64,000 nt of DNA. It comes from Thioalkalivibrio sp. ALE31 (GTDB taxonomy: Bacteria > Pseudomonadota > Gammaproteobacteria > Ectothiorhodospirales > Ectothiorhodospiraceae). The translations under genes and the position numbers were made by a program. The notes below the pieces were generated by a model. That model was not told the origin of the DNA and made no database searches. It saw only the letters and a list, made by a program, of their open reading frames with translations. The stretch spans positions 1-64,000 of the forward strand of contig NZ_KB905021.1 of the NCBI RefSeq assembly GCF_000377405.1. The letters are read 5' to 3'. This document shows positions 27,696 to 37,120 of the stretch, in pieces; the first letter of the stretch is position 1, and each line of letters opens with the position of its first letter.

Positions 27696-28085
27696 ATGTC
27701 CCGCGAGATCATCCAGACCGATAACGCCCCGGCCGCCATTGGCCCCTATTCCCAGGCCGTGCGCGCCGGCGACACCCTGTACCTGTCGGGCCAGATCCCG
27801 CTGGATCCGGCCACCATGGAACTGGTGGGCGGCGGCATCGAGGACCAGATCCGCCAGGTATTCGCCAATCTCCAGGCCGTCCTGGAGGCCGCGGGCGCGA
27901 GCACCGCGGACATCGCCAAGCTGAACATCTTCCTGACCGACCTGACCCACTTCCCGCTAGTCAACGAAATCATGGGCGAGGTCTTCGGCGAGCCCTACCC
28001 GGCACGCGCCGCGATCGGCGTGGCCGCCCTGCCCAAGGGCGCCCAGGTGGAGATGGATGCCATCGCCTGGTGCCCGCGCGGCTGA
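27696..28085 (+). CDS. ridA: Reactive enamine/imine deaminase RidA
   Basis: A 129-residue YjgF/YER057c/UK114-family protein. It hydrolyses 2-aminoacrylate-type intermediates released by PLP enzymes such as threonine dehydratase, encoded by ilvA about 25 kb away. Family motifs are [20 protein letters not shown], a middle [12 protein letters not shown] and the catalytic Arg in [28 protein letters not shown] lies 6 nt upstream of the ATG. The gene ends 28 bp inside the longest recG frame, so the two are probably translated from one transcript. Confidence 0.93.
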   Translation: MSREIIQTDNAPAAIGPYSQAVRAGDTLYLSGQIPLDPATMELVGGGIEDQIRQVFANLQAVLEAAGASTADIAKLNIFLTDLTHFPLVNEIMGEVFGEPYPARAAIGVAALPKGAQVEMDAIAWCPRG

Positions 28086-30171
28086 GCAGCCGACGCGAGC
28101 CCCGTCGGTGGACCTGCAGGCCCCGCTGACCACCCTGAAGGGCGTCGGCCCGGCGGTGGCCGAGCGCCTGGAACGCCTGGGCCTGGTACAGGCCGGGGAC
28201 CTGCTGTTCCACCTGCCCCTGCGCTTCGAGGACCGCACCCGGCTGACCCCGATCGCCGCGCTGCGCCCGGGCCTGGCCGCGCTGTTCGAGGGCCGCGTCA
28301 CCCATGCCGAGGTGGTGCACCGCCGCCGGCGCATGCTGGTGGTCACCCTGGCCGACGACCAGGCACAGATCCTGCTGCGCTTCTTCCACTTCGGCGCCAA
28401 CCAGCAACGGCGCCTGGGACCCGGCACGCGCATCCGCGCCTTCGGCGAGCCGCGCGGCCTGCCCGGGGCGCTGGAATGCGTGCACCCGGAGCTCCAGACC
28501 GTGGGGGGTACCCCGCCCGCGCTGGAATCGCACCTGACCCCGATCTACCCGACCACCGAGGGCATCTCGCAGAAGCTGCTCCGCCAGCTGGTCGCACACG
28601 CCCTGCCGGGCATGCAGGCCCTGCCCGATCTGCTGCCGGAGCTGTCCCGCCAGGGCCTGCCCGGGCTGCACGCCGCACTGGAACAGCTGCACCATCCCCC
28701 GGCGCGGGCCGATGCCCTGGGCGAACTGGATACCGCGGAGAACCGCAGCCCGGCGCGCACCCGCCTGGCGCTGGAGGAGCTGTGCGCCCACCAGCTCGCA
28801 CGCATGCAGCAAAGCCGGACCCCACAGGACGCGCGCGGCGCCCCGGTCATCCAGCCGCCCGGGGCGCTGTGGCAGCAACTTCGCGAACAGCTTCCGTTCG
28901 CGCCGACCGGCGCGCAGGAACGCGTGACCGCCGAGATCTTCGCCGACCTGGCGCGACCGCAACCGATGAACCGGCTGGTGCAGGGGGATGTGGGCTCGGG
29001 CAAGACCCTGGTGGCAGTCGCGGCCGCACTGGCCGCGGTGGAGGCCGGCTTCCAGGTCGCCTTCATGGCCCCCACGGAGCTGCTGGCGCGCCAGCACGGG
29101 CGCAACCTCGCCCAGTGGCTGGAACCGCTGGGGATCGCGATCGCCTGGCTGGGCGGACGCCAGACCGCGAGCGAACGCGGCCAGCTGCTCGCCGAACTGG
29201 CCGCGGGCCAGCGGCAGGTCGCCATCGGGACCCACGCCCTGTTCCAGGAGGAGGTCCGCTTTCACCACCTGGGGCTTGCGATCATCGACGAGCAGCACCG
29301 CTTCGGCGTGCACCAGCGCATGGCCCTGCGCGACAAGGGCAACGGGTACATGCCGCACCAGCTGATCATGACCGCCACGCCCATCCCGCGCACCCTGGCC
29401 ATGGCCCTGTATGCGGAACTCGCCAGCTCGGTGATCGACGAGCGCCCGCCCGGGCGCACGCCGGTACGCACCGCGCTGATCAGCCACGAGCGCCGCGACG
29501 AGGTCATCGAGCGCATCCGCGCCGCCTGCGGCTCCGGCACCCAGGCCTACTGGGTCTGCCCGCTGGTGGAGGAGTCGGAACAACTGGAGGCGGAATCCGC
29601 GGAGGCCACCGCCGAACGCCTGCGCGAGGCGCTGCCGGAACTGACCATCGGCCTGGCCCACGGACGCATGAAGGGCCCCGAGCGCGACGCGGTGATGGAG
29701 CGCTTTCGCGCGGGGGCGATCGACCTGCTGGTCGCCACCACGGTCATCGAGGTCGGCGTGGACGTACCCAACGCGAGCCTGATGATTATCGAGAACGCCG
29801 AGCGCATGGGGCTCTCGCAGCTGCACCAGCTGCGCGGCCGGGTCGGGCGCGGCAATACCGCCTCCGCCTGCGTACTGCTCTACCGCCCGCCACTGGGCGA
29901 GACCGCGCGCGAGCGCCTGGAGGCGATGCGCCGCACCGACGACGGCTTCGAGATCGCCGAGGTGGACCTGAAACTGCGGGGGCCGGGAGAACTGCTGGGC
30001 ACGCGCCAGACCGGCGATCGCAGCTTCCGCGTCGCCGACTGGACCCGCGACCAGGACCTGCTGGACGAGGCCACCACACTGGCCGCACGAATCGAGAACG
30101 ACCCAGCCCGCGCCGGCGCCCTGATCGAACGCTGGCTGGGCAGCGCCACCCGCTACGCCACCGTGGGGTAG
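28057..30171 (+). CDS. recG: ATP-dependent DNA helicase RecG
   Basis: A 704-residue superfamily 2 helicase that remodels stalled replication forks and Holliday junctions. The N-terminal wedge OB domain ([24 protein letters not shown]) is followed by the helicase core: Walker A GDVGSGKT near residue 310, DEQH box in [21 protein letters not shown] and the C-terminal [20 protein letters not shown]. coli RecG has 693 residues. The longest start (ATG 28057) overlaps ridA by 29 bp; a GTG at 28108 ([14 protein letters not shown]) is an alternative that begins right at the conserved [12 protein letters not shown]. Confidence 0.95.
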   Translation: MPSPGARAAEQPTRAPSVDLQAPLTTLKGVGPAVAERLERLGLVQAGDLLFHLPLRFEDRTRLTPIAALRPGLAALFEGRVTHAEVVHRRRRMLVVTLADDQAQILLRFFHFGANQQRRLGPGTRIRAFGEPRGLPGALECVHPELQTVGGTPPALESHLTPIYPTTEGISQKLLRQLVAHALPGMQALPDLLPELSRQGLPGLHAALEQLHHPPARADALGELDTAENRSPARTRLALEELCAHQLARMQQSRTPQDARGAPVIQPPGALWQQLREQLPFAPTGAQERVTAEIFADLARPQPMNRLVQGDVGSGKTLVAVAAALAAVEAGFQVAFMAPTELLARQHGRNLAQWLEPLGIAIAWLGGRQTASERGQLLAELAAGQRQVAIGTHALFQEEVRFHHLGLAIIDEQHRFGVHQRMALRDKGNGYMPHQLIMTATPIPRTLAMALYAELASSVIDERPPGRTPVRTALISHERRDEVIERIRAACGSGTQAYWVCPLVEESEQLEAESAEATAERLREALPELTIGLAHGRMKGPERDAVMERFRAGAIDLLVATTVIEVGVDVPNASLMIIENAERMGLSQLHQLRGRVGRGNTASACVLLYRPPLGETARERLEAMRRTDDGFEIAEVDLKLRGPGELLGTRQTGDRSFRVADWTRDQDLLDEATTLAARIENDPARAGALIERWLGSATRYATVG

Positions 30172-30174
30172 GAA

Positions 30175-30412
30175 TTCACCACGAAGCGCACGAAGGCACG
30201 AAGGAGGCCAACTTCAAGAGCGGTTTGAACCACGGAGGGCACGGAGGACACAGAGAAACATCAGGATTGCGGAGCACCGTCAATGATCGGTGCATCGACT
30301 GGGATGCAGATCCCGGCATCCTTGAATGATCTTCTTTTCTCCGTGTCCTCCGTGCCCTCTGTGGTGAAATGCCCTTGACCTTCTTCGTGCCTTCGTGCGC
30401 TTCGTGGTCGAA
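30175..30412. repeat. CACGAAG/CACGGAG inverted repeat, locus 1
   Basis: Left arm TTCACCACGAAGCGCACGAA with a CACGGAGG-rich second arm (30231-30257) is mirrored by CTCCGTGTCCTCCGTGCCCT (30339-30358) and TTCGTGCCTTCGTGCGCTTCGTGGT (ending near 30407). The middle 80 nt are not paired with other copies. It sits between recG and the convergent DJ-1 gene. Four related loci occur in the window. Confidence 0.85.
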
Positions 30413-30419
30413 ACATCCC

Positions 30420-30962
30420 TCAGGGCCTCAGGAGCGGGCCCTCGACGGCGTTGCGGGCATCGCGGCCGGCGAGCTGTTCGATCAGGGTCAGGGCGAAGTC
30501 CATCGCGGCGCCCGGGCCGCGGCCCGTGATCAGGCGGCCGTCCACCTCCACCGGGGCGCCGGTGGACGGGATCCCGGCGTCATCCAGCGCGCCGGTGAAG
30601 GCCGTCACGCGCCGGCCTTCCAGCAGGCCGGCCTCGGCCAGCGCCTTGGGTCCGGCGCAAACCGCCGCCAGGTAGCCGTCGCGCTCGGCCTGCGCCCGCA
30701 GGAGCCCCTGCACCCGGGCATCGTCGCGAAGGTGATTGGCCCCCGGCAGGCCACCCGGCAGGACGATCAGGTCAAAGGCCGCATCCAGCACCTGGTCCAG
30801 GGTGGTATCCGGCTGGATGACCGTCCCCCGCGAGCAGGTCACCGGCCCGGGCTCCAGCCCGGCCACGGTGACCTCGAATTGCGCGCGGCGCAGCAGGTCG
30901 ATGATGGTGACTGCCTCCAGTTCCTCGGCCCCGGCAGCCAGGGGCACCAGTACGTTCGGCAT
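30420..30962 (-). CDS. DJ-1/PfpI-family protein (YajL-like)
   Basis: A 180-residue protein with the DJ-1 core: conserved acidic residue in AAGAEELEAV (Glu14/Glu15), nucleophile Cys in LAAVCAGPKALAEAG and ending in the HPLLR-free C-terminus GPLLRP. Closest in pattern to YajL/ThiJ, which protect proteins and nucleotides from glycation or oxidative damage; the exact activity is disputed. It is last in the envC-ctpA-yajL-like minus-strand run, 31 bp after ctpA. Confidence 0.88.
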   Translation of the reverse strand: MPNVLVPLAAGAEELEAVTIIDLLRRAQFEVTVAGLEPGPVTCSRGTVIQPDTTLDQVLDAAFDLIVLPGGLPGANHLRDDARVQGLLRAQAERDGYLAAVCAGPKALAEAGLLEGRRVTAFTGALDDAGIPSTGAPVEVDGRLITGRGPGAAMDFALTLIEQLAGRDARNAVEGPLLRP

Positions 30963-30993
30963 CGGTTCTCCGTCGATCGCGACCCCGCCGCGC

Positions 30994-32271
30994 TCAGCGG
31001 CGGTTGTAGAAGTTCAGGCCCTTCAGCAGGTTCAGCGCCTCGCTCAGGCCGTAGTCGCGCTCGGCCAGGGCCTCGCCATTGTCCTCGTCATCCGCGTCCA
31101 CCGACTCCGGCAGACCGTCCCGGCCCATGCGGGCGCCGCCGTTCTCGCTGTCACTGCGCTGCACCACCAGTTGCTGCAGGCGGATGTCCGGCTCGATCCC
31201 GTCCTCGTTGATCGCGCGACCCTCGGGCGTGAAGTAGCGCGCGGTGGTCAGCTTGATCCCGGTGTTCTGGGTCAGCGGCAGGATGGTCTGTACCGAGCCC
31301 TTGCCGAAGGTGTTCTGGCCCATGACGACGGCCCGCTTGTGGTCCTGAAGCGCGCCCGCCACGATCTCCGAAGCCGAGGCCGAACCGCGATTGACCAGCA
31401 CCACCATCGGCGCGCCCTTGAGCACGTCGCCCGGCGAGGCCTGGTAACGGAACTGCGAGTCCTCCAGACGGCCCTCGGTGTAGACGATGAGGCCGTCCTC
31501 GAGGAACGCGTCCGAGACTCCCACGGCCCCGTTCAGGATGCCGCCCGGGTTGTTGCGCAGGTCCAGCACCAGACCCTTCAGCTCGCCCTGCTCCTGCAGG
31601 TCCTCGACCGCCCGCACGAGATCGCGCGCGGTGCGCTGCTGGAAGTTGCTGATGCGCACATAGCCAAATCCGTCCTCCAGGATCTCGGAGCGCACGCTCT
31701 GCACCTGGATCACATCCCGGGTGATGGTGATCTCCATCGGCCGGTCCTCACCATCGCGCAGCACGGTCAGGGTGATGTCCGACCCTTTCTCGCCGCGCAT
31801 CTTGGCGACCGCGTCGGACAGCGACATGCCCTTCACCGACTCGCCGTCCAGGCGGATAATCAGATCACCGGCCTCGATCCCGGCACGGCTGGCGGGGGTG
31901 TCGTCGATCGGCGCGATGACCTTGACGAACCCGTCTTCCATGCCCACCTCGATCCCCAGGCCACCGAACTCGCCGGAGGTGCCGACCTGCATGTCCTCGA
32001 AGTCCTGTTCGTCCAGGTAGGCCGAGTGCTGGTCCAGACCGGACAGCATCCCCTGGATCGCGTTGTCCAGCAGGTCCTTGTCGTCGACCTCGGTGACGTA
32101 ATTGCGCTTGATGCGCATATACACGTCGGTGAAGCGCTGCAGATCCTCCACCGGCAGGGCGGATTGCGCGCCATTGTCGCGGTCGGCGTAGACGGCCACC
32201 GAGACACTCAGCATGACCCCGACGACCAGTCCGACGATCAGGGCGTATCCGGTGCGACAAGACTTGCTCAT
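30994..32271 (-). CDS. ctpA: S41 carboxy-terminal processing protease
   Basis: A 425-residue periplasmic serine protease. A non-cleaved or cleaved signal segment (YALIVGLVVGVMLSVSVAVY) leads into an S41 N-terminal region, a PDZ domain near 100-180 (GGLGIEV...; GDLIIRLDGESVKGM) and the protease core with the nucleophile Ser of GSASASEI (about 299) and Lys of FGKGSVQ (324), plus RNNPGGIL. It trims C-termini of envelope proteins, in several bacteria cell-wall hydrolases and their activators. The adjacent envC suggests a shared role in septal peptidoglycan processing; the gap between them is 120 bp. Confidence 0.93.
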   Translation of the reverse strand: MSKSCRTGYALIVGLVVGVMLSVSVAVYADRDNGAQSALPVEDLQRFTDVYMRIKRNYVTEVDDKDLLDNAIQGMLSGLDQHSAYLDEQDFEDMQVGTSGEFGGLGIEVGMEDGFVKVIAPIDDTPASRAGIEAGDLIIRLDGESVKGMSLSDAVAKMRGEKGSDITLTVLRDGEDRPMEITITRDVIQVQSVRSEILEDGFGYVRISNFQQRTARDLVRAVEDLQEQGELKGLVLDLRNNPGGILNGAVGVSDAFLEDGLIVYTEGRLEDSQFRYQASPGDVLKGAPMVVLVNRGSASASEIVAGALQDHKRAVVMGQNTFGKGSVQTILPLTQNTGIKLTTARYFTPEGRAINEDGIEPDIRLQQLVVQRSDSENGGARMGRDGLPESVDADDEDNGEALAERDYGLSEALNLLKGLNFYNRR

Positions 32272-32391
32272 TACCTTTCCTCGTTACGTGAGGTGATCAG
32301 TGTGAGGATGGTAGCACCGGCAATGTGATGGGCGCCTGAATGCAGGCGCTCCATCCGCCTTTTGCCGGACCCCGGTCTCACTTCTCTCTGT

Positions 32392-33573
32392 CTACTGAGA
32401 GGGCCACCAGCCCTCGGGGTTCAATGGTCCGCCGTTATGCCGGATCTCGAAGTAGAGTCCGGGCGCGATCGCCTCGCTGCCCGCGCCGGCCACGGCCAGC
32501 TGCTCGCCGGCGCCCACCGTTGCGCCTTCTGCCACCAGGATCTCCTCCACATTGGAGTACAGCGTCAGGTAGCGCTCGCCGTGATCCACGATCACCAGGA
32601 ACCCGTAGCCCTGCATCCAGTCGGCGTAGACCACCTGCCCGTAGTGCACCGCACGCACCGCCGCGCCGTTCTCGACCTCCAGCACCGTGCCGCGCCAGCG
32701 CGAGCGCAGGCGGCTGCCACGGGAATCATTGAAGCTGCGGATCACCCGGCCGTCGGCCGGCCGCGGGAGTTCGCCCTGCAGCTCGGCGAAGGCCACGTCG
32801 AGTTGCGCGGGGGCGGAGTCCCCGGGGGCCTCGGCGCGCGCTGCGCTGCGCGCCTCGACCTCCTCGATCACTGCCTCCAGCGTCTCCGCGTTGCGCTGCA
32901 GGCGTTCCAGCTCCAGCGCCTCGTCCTCGATGGCCGCCTCCAGTTCCGCCATGGCCTGGCGCTGGCGCGCCTCTTCGCGTTCCAGGTCCGCGACCGCGGC
33001 GCGCGCCTGTTCCTCCTGTTCCGCCAGGACCGCGCGTTCCCGCGCCAGGGCCTCGCGCTCCGCCTCCAGCCCCTCGATCCGGTCGCGCAACGACTCCAGC
33101 GCCTGCTCCCGGGCCTCGCGGATACGCACGGCGAACGCCACCTGATGGCGATCGTCCCCGCCCTGACCGTTCAGGCGCCCGACGTGGCGTTCGCGCTGCC
33201 ACTGGTCGCGCACCAGCCGGGCCGCCGCGCGGCGTTCCGTCTCCAGGTGCTCCCGGGCCTCTTCCACCCGCGCCTCCTGGTCGGCGACGACCGCCTCCTG
33301 GCGCGAACGCGCCTGCGCCAGCTCGCGCAACTCGCGGCGCGAGTCCTCGGTCCCGCGCGCGGCATCCGCCAGCAGGGCCTCCAGTTCCTGCAAGGCCGCG
33401 TAGCGCTCCTCCTGGGTGCGTTCCAGGTCCTGGATCGCCTCGCGGGTCTCGCGCAGTTCGGCCTCGGGTTCCAGCGCCAGGGCCCCCGGGGCCAGCAGCA
33501 GACCGGCCAGTACCGCGCACCAGAACGGGGCACGGAGGCCATATGGATGACTCAGGATTGCGCAGATTCGCAT
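32392..33573 (-). CDS. envC: Murein hydrolase activator EnvC (LytM-domain)
   Basis: A 393-residue exported protein: signal near residues 13-34 (ending APGALAL), a long charged coiled coil (about 35-265) and a C-terminal LytM/M23 domain ending YFEIRHNGGPLNPEGWW. The metal ligands of active M23 peptidases are missing: the usual HxGxD stretch reads RGTVLEVENGAAVRAV. This is the situation in E. coli EnvC, which activates amidases AmiA/AmiB at the septum instead of cutting murein itself. It diverges from the ArsR-type gene across 73 bp. Confidence 0.9.
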   Translation of the reverse strand: MRICAILSHPYGLRAPFWCAVLAGLLLAPGALALEPEAELRETREAIQDLERTQEERYAALQELEALLADAARGTEDSRRELRELAQARSRQEAVVADQEARVEEAREHLETERRAAARLVRDQWQRERHVGRLNGQGGDDRHQVAFAVRIREAREQALESLRDRIEGLEAEREALARERAVLAEQEEQARAAVADLEREEARQRQAMAELEAAIEDEALELERLQRNAETLEAVIEEVEARSAARAEAPGDSAPAQLDVAFAELQGELPRPADGRVIRSFNDSRGSRLRSRWRGTVLEVENGAAVRAVHYGQVVYADWMQGYGFLVIVDHGERYLTLYSNVEEILVAEGATVGAGEQLAVAGAGSEAIAPGLYFEIRHNGGPLNPEGWWPSQ

Positions 33574-33646
33574 ATCGGGGTACGTTTAGGTTCTTATATT
33601 CTGACCCGGTTGCGAGGATTTCCCTCGCTCGCAAGAGAGGTATGCC

Positions 33647-33982
33647 GTGAGCCACGAAACGGTTGAAGACGATCTGTCCGTCGAAGACGGCCTGATGTCC
33701 CAGGACGAGGATATCGAACGGGCCTCGCGCTCGCTCAAGGCCATGTCCCACCCGCTGCGCCTGAAGATCCTCTGCATTCTCGGCGATCGCGAAATCAGCG
33801 TACAGGAAATCGTCGACCAGGTCGGGACCTCGCAGAGCAACATCTCGCAGCACCTGGGCATCCTGCGCGACAAGGGCATCCTCGCCACGCGCAAGGATGC
33901 CAACCGGGTCTACTACCGCGTGGGGGACTCCCGGACCCTGCGCCTGATCGGTATGATGCAGGACGTTTTCTGCAGTTCCTGA
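33647..33982 (+). CDS. ArsR-family regulator with two conserved cysteines (SqrR/BigR/YgaV-like)
   Basis: A 111-residue winged-helix repressor. The HTH region SVQEIVDQVGTSQSNISQHL and wing KDANRVYYRV are ArsR-type. No metal-binding ELCV(C/G)DL motif is present; instead Cys43 (RLKILCILGD) in helix 2 and Cys109 (MMQDVFCSS) near the C-terminus match the paired cysteines of the persulfide/oxidation-sensing SqrR/BigR/YgaV group, which form tetrasulfide or disulfide links. The start follows AGAGAGGT; the codon is GTG at 33647. The next genes, a rhodanese (28 bp on) and a glutaredoxin, fit control by sulfane sulfur. Neighbour envC diverges. Confidence 0.85.
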   Translation: MSHETVEDDLSVEDGLMSQDEDIERASRSLKAMSHPLRLKILCILGDREISVQEIVDQVGTSQSNISQHLGILRDKGILATRKDANRVYYRVGDSRTLRLIGMMQDVFCSS

Positions 33983-34010
33983 CAATCACCCCTCCGATCC
34001 GGTCTCCCGA

Positions 34011-34439
34011 ATGCTTGAACGCCTGCCCGAATTTCTCGCCAATCACCCGATCCTGACCGGCGCCCTGCTGGCGGTGATCGGGATGATCCTGTTCGTCGAA
34101 CTCCGACGCCTGAACCGCAAGTACCGCTCCCTGTCGCCGGCCGAGGCGGTGCGCGTGATCAACCAGGACGACGCCCTGGTGCTGGACGTACGCGAGGACA
34201 GCGAGGTCGCGGCCGGCCGCATCGGAGGCGCCAAGCACATCCCGCTGGGCAGCCTGAAAAAGCGCATGGGCGACATCGAGAAGTACAAGGACAAGCCCGT
34301 GGTGGTCTACTGCCGCAGCGGCAACCGTTCCGCCAGCGCCGCGCAGCAGCTAACCGCGGCCGGGTTCGAGGACGTGGTCAACCTGCAGGGCGGCATCCAG
34401 GCCTGGCAATCGGCCAACATGCCCATCAAGAAGAAGTAA
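34011..34439 (+). CDS. Membrane-anchored rhodanese (YibN-like)
   Basis: A 142-residue protein with one N-terminal membrane segment (HPILTGALLAVIGMILFVEL) and a cytoplasmic-type rhodanese domain carrying the active loop YCRSGNRSAS with Cys101. It probably carries sulfane sulfur near the membrane; YibN of E. coli also associates with the Sec/YidC insertion machinery in recent work on that family, which fits its usual place before secB. Its stop TAA overlaps the ATG of grxC (TAATG). It lies 28 bp after the ArsR-type gene. Confidence 0.9.
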   Translation: MLERLPEFLANHPILTGALLAVIGMILFVELRRLNRKYRSLSPAEAVRVINQDDALVLDVREDSEVAAGRIGGAKHIPLGSLKKRMGDIEKYKDKPVVVYCRSGNRSASAAQQLTAAGFEDVVNLQGGIQAWQSANMPIKKK

Positions 34440-34729
34440 TGCAGTTCGAGGTCTACTCCAGCGGGCGCTGCCCGTTCTGCCTGCTGGCCCGGCGCCTGCT
34501 CAACCAGCGTGGCTATCCGTTCGCGGAATACGCCGTCGACCGCGAACCGGGCCTGCGTGCCGAGATGGAGCAACGCGCCGACGGCCGTACCTCGGTCCCG
34601 CAGATCTTCCTCGGCGAGACCCACATCGGCGGCTTCGACGAACTGCAGGCGATGGACAGCAGTGGCGAACTGGCGCGCCTGGCCGCCGCGGCAGGGGTCG
34701 AGCTGACAGCCGCCGGCAGTCCCGGATAA
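34439..34729 (+). CDS. grxC: Glutaredoxin 3
   Basis: A 96-residue dithiol glutaredoxin with active site CPFC (Cys11, Cys14; CPYC in E. coli) and the GSH-binding motifs TSVPQIF and GGFDEL. It reduces protein disulfides and glutathione mixed disulfides. Start overlaps the rhodanese stop, so translation is coupled. Order rhodanese-grxC-secB-gpsA is as in E. coli. Confidence 0.93.
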   Translation: MQFEVYSSGRCPFCLLARRLLNQRGYPFAEYAVDREPGLRAEMEQRADGRTSVPQIFLGETHIGGFDELQAMDSSGELARLAAAAGVELTAAGSPG

Positions 34730-34795
34730 CCGGCAGCGCCCGCACCACCGGGCAGCGCTTCCGGCCACCGCACCCGCAAGGCGCGCGCATCCCCT

Positions 34796-34801
34796 TACAA
34801 T
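34796..34801 (+). promoter_or_regulatory. -10 element ahead of secB
   Basis: TACAAT 34 nt upstream of the secB ATG, in the 106-bp gap after grxC. No convincing -35 hexamer. It suggests secB-gpsA can be transcribed apart from the regulator-rhodanese-grxC unit. Confidence 0.4.
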
Positions 34802-34835
34802 GCCCCGATTCAAGACGACTGCGAGATAGAACATC

Positions 34836-35360
34836 ATGGCTGAAGAGAACTCCCCCAACAGCGGCAACGGCGCGGCCCAGGGCGAACAGAACGACCGTCC
34901 CGATTTCTCCATTCAGAAGGTCTTCATCAAGGACCTCTCGTTCGAGGCGCCGGACTCCCCCGAGGTGTTCATGCGCGAGTGGAAGGGCGAGACCAACATC
35001 CAGCTGAACACCAACGCACGCCCGATCGACGAGGCCGCCGGGGCCTTCGAAGTGGAACTGGGCCTGACCGTGACCACCGAGTCCGACGGCAAGACCGCCT
35101 ACCTGGTGGAGATCAAGCAGGCGGGCGTCTTCATCGTGCGCAACTTCCCCGAGGACCAGCGCAATCACCTGCTGGGCGCCTACTGCCCCAACGTGCTGTT
35201 CCCGTTCGCCCGCGAAACCGTCGCCGACCTGGTCCTGAAGGGCGGCTTCCCGCAGCTGCTGCTGCAGCCGGTGAATTTCGAGTCGCTGTACGCCCAGCAC
35301 CTCCAGGAGCAGAAGCAGCAGGCCGGCGGCGAGCAGACCGCGCCCAGCCAGCAGGCCTGA
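34836..35360 (+). CDS. secB: Protein-export chaperone SecB
   Basis: A 174-residue homotetrameric chaperone that holds precursors unfolded for SecA. Family motifs are QKVFIKDLSFEAPDSPEVF, ETNIQLNTNARP, YLVEIKQAGVF and the SecA-contact segment YCPNVLFPFARETV. E. coli SecB has 155 residues; the extra length is a polar N-terminal tail and a Gln-rich C-terminus (QEQKQQAGGEQT). It is followed 51 bp later by gpsA, as in E. coli. Confidence 0.95.
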   Translation: MAEENSPNSGNGAAQGEQNDRPDFSIQKVFIKDLSFEAPDSPEVFMREWKGETNIQLNTNARPIDEAAGAFEVELGLTVTTESDGKTAYLVEIKQAGVFIVRNFPEDQRNHLLGAYCPNVLFPFARETVADLVLKGGFPQLLLQPVNFESLYAQHLQEQKQQAGGEQTAPSQQA

Positions 35361-35411
35361 CGCCAGGCCCCCGAAGGACCTGGCGTACCGACGCGAGCGC
35401 GTACATGAAGC

Positions 35412-36419
35412 ATGGGGTTTCCTAGGATGCGCATCGCGGTCCTCGGCGGCGGCTGCTGGGGCACGGCGCTGGCCCTGCATGCGGCGCGGCTGCATGCCGA
35501 CGTGGCCCTGTGGGTACGCGGCGATGACACCGCCGCGCGCCTGCAGGCCGAGCGCGAGAATGCCCGCTACCTCCCCGGCCACCGCTTCCCGGACAACCTC
35601 CGCGTCAGCGCCGACCCCGCGATCGTCGACGGCCGCGATCTGGTCCTGATCGCCGTCCCCTCCGGCGCCTTCCGCGCGACCCTGCGCTGGCTGGCCCCGC
35701 GGCTGGCGCGCGGACAGGTGGTGGCCTGGGCCACCAAGGGCCTGGAGACCGCCACCGGCGCCTGGCTGCACGAGATCGCCGAGCAGGAACTGGGTCCGGA
35801 ACACCCGCCCGCCCTGATCTCGGGCCCCTCCTTCGCCGCCGAGGTCGCGCAGGAGCAACCGACCGCGCTGTCCGTGGCCTCCACCGACGAAGGCCATATG
35901 GATCGCCTGGTGGAGGCGCTGCACGGGCGTTCCCTGCGTCTGTACCGCAACACCGACGTCATCGGCGTGGAGCTCGGCGGGGCCCTGAAGAACGTGCTGG
36001 CGGTGGCCACGGGCATCGCCGATGGCGCCGGGTTCGGCGCCAATGCCCGCGCCGCCCTGATGACCCGGGGGCTGGCCGAGATCCAGCGCTTCGGCGCCGC
36101 GGTGGGCGCCCGCCCTGCCACCCTTACCGGCCTCTCCGGGCTGGGTGACATGATCCTCACCTGCACCGACAACCAGTCGCGCAACCGCCGCCTGGGGCGG
36201 ATGCTGGGCGAGGGGTTGGACCTCGAGACCGCCCGCGCACGGGTCGGCCAGTCGGTGGAGGGCGTGGAGACGGCCCGGGTCGCCGTGGTGCGGGCCGAGG
36301 CACTGGAGGTGGAGATGCCGATCTGCGCCGAGGTACACGCCGTGCTCTACCAGGGCCGCCCGGTGCGCGACACCGTGCGCCGCCTGCTGGAACGCGACCC
36401 CACGCGCGAAGAGGGCTGA
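35412..36419 (+). CDS. gpsA: Glycerol-3-phosphate dehydrogenase [NAD(P)+]
   Basis: Reduces dihydroxyacetone phosphate to sn-glycerol 3-phosphate for phospholipid synthesis. The Rossmann motif reads VLGGGCWGTAL; the catalytic Lys is in GGALKNVLAVATGIADG and the substrate loop in SGLGDMILTCT. Up to 335 residues, close to E. coli (339). An ATG at 35427 (MRIAVLGGG) is an equally likely start that would drop five residues. It forms the usual secB-gpsA pair. Confidence 0.95.
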   Translation: MGFPRMRIAVLGGGCWGTALALHAARLHADVALWVRGDDTAARLQAERENARYLPGHRFPDNLRVSADPAIVDGRDLVLIAVPSGAFRATLRWLAPRLARGQVVAWATKGLETATGAWLHEIAEQELGPEHPPALISGPSFAAEVAQEQPTALSVASTDEGHMDRLVEALHGRSLRLYRNTDVIGVELGGALKNVLAVATGIADGAGFGANARAALMTRGLAEIQRFGAAVGARPATLTGLSGLGDMILTCTDNQSRNRRLGRMLGEGLDLETARARVGQSVEGVETARVAVVRAEALEVEMPICAEVHAVLYQGRPVRDTVRRLLERDPTREEG

Positions 36420-36518
36420 CGCAGCGCCGGTAAAACCCTCGCGCGGCACCCGCACAATCGCCCCGCGCCCCGGGTTGCGGCTACCGTGGCGCTACACGTG
36501 AACGCAACGGAGGCAGGG

Positions 36519-37097
36519 ATGAGCAAGGCCTGGAAGGAACTGGACCTGGAGGGCGGCGGCCTGCAGTCCATCAATGCCAAGCTCGCCAGCGAGATGCGCA
36601 CCCGGCCCGCGGCCTACGCCGCGTGGGTCCTGTTCCCGCTGGGCCTGCACCGCTTCTACCTGCGCGAACCGCTGGGCGGCGCCGGCTTCCTGGCGCTCAC
36701 CGCGATCACCCTGGCCCTGGCCTTTTTCGTACCCGCCCTCTGGTGGCTGCTACCCTTGGGCGCCGGTGTGCTGTGGGCGCTGGTGGACCTGTGGTGGATC
36801 GACCGCCGGGTCACCGACTACAACAAGGAACTGCGCAAGCAGGTCTTCCTGCGCAAGGGACACAAGCCGCCGCAGGACTACCGTGGCCGCTACACCAGCG
36901 ACGAGGATGCCCGCCGCGAACTGCAGGAGTATCAGCGCATCAAGGACGCCGAAAAGCCGGGCCAGTCCGGCCAGGCCGGCGCCAGCGACCGTGACCGCGA
37001 CGTGGGCGGCAAGCGGCGCATGCCCAGCTTCAACGAGCAGGAAGCCATGCTGCGCCAGATGCGCAAGGACCGGGGCGAAGGCGGCGACAACGGCTGA
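36519..37097 (+). CDS. TM2-domain membrane protein with charged C-terminal tail
   Basis: A 192-residue protein. A TM2-like hairpin (AAYAAWVLFPLGLHRFYLREPLG...LWWIDRRV; the GLHRFYL motif and Asp of VDLWWID are typical) is preceded by about 30 polar residues and followed by about 90 hydrophilic, Lys/Arg/Asp-rich residues. Function unknown. The start at 36519 was chosen for GGAGG 6-10 nt upstream. It is 99 bp after gpsA and probably ends that run. Confidence 0.8.
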   Translation: MSKAWKELDLEGGGLQSINAKLASEMRTRPAAYAAWVLFPLGLHRFYLREPLGGAGFLALTAITLALAFFVPALWWLLPLGAGVLWALVDLWWIDRRVTDYNKELRKQVFLRKGHKPPQDYRGRYTSDEDARRELQEYQRIKDAEKPGQSGQAGASDRDRDVGGKRRMPSFNEQEAMLRQMRKDRGEGGDNG

Positions 37098-37120
37098 CGC
37101 CGGCGCGCCGCCAGCCCGGA

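Noticed and set aside
32392-33573. EnvC as an active M23 peptidase
   Set aside because: The zinc ligands of the LytM domain are absent, so an amidase activator role is more likely.
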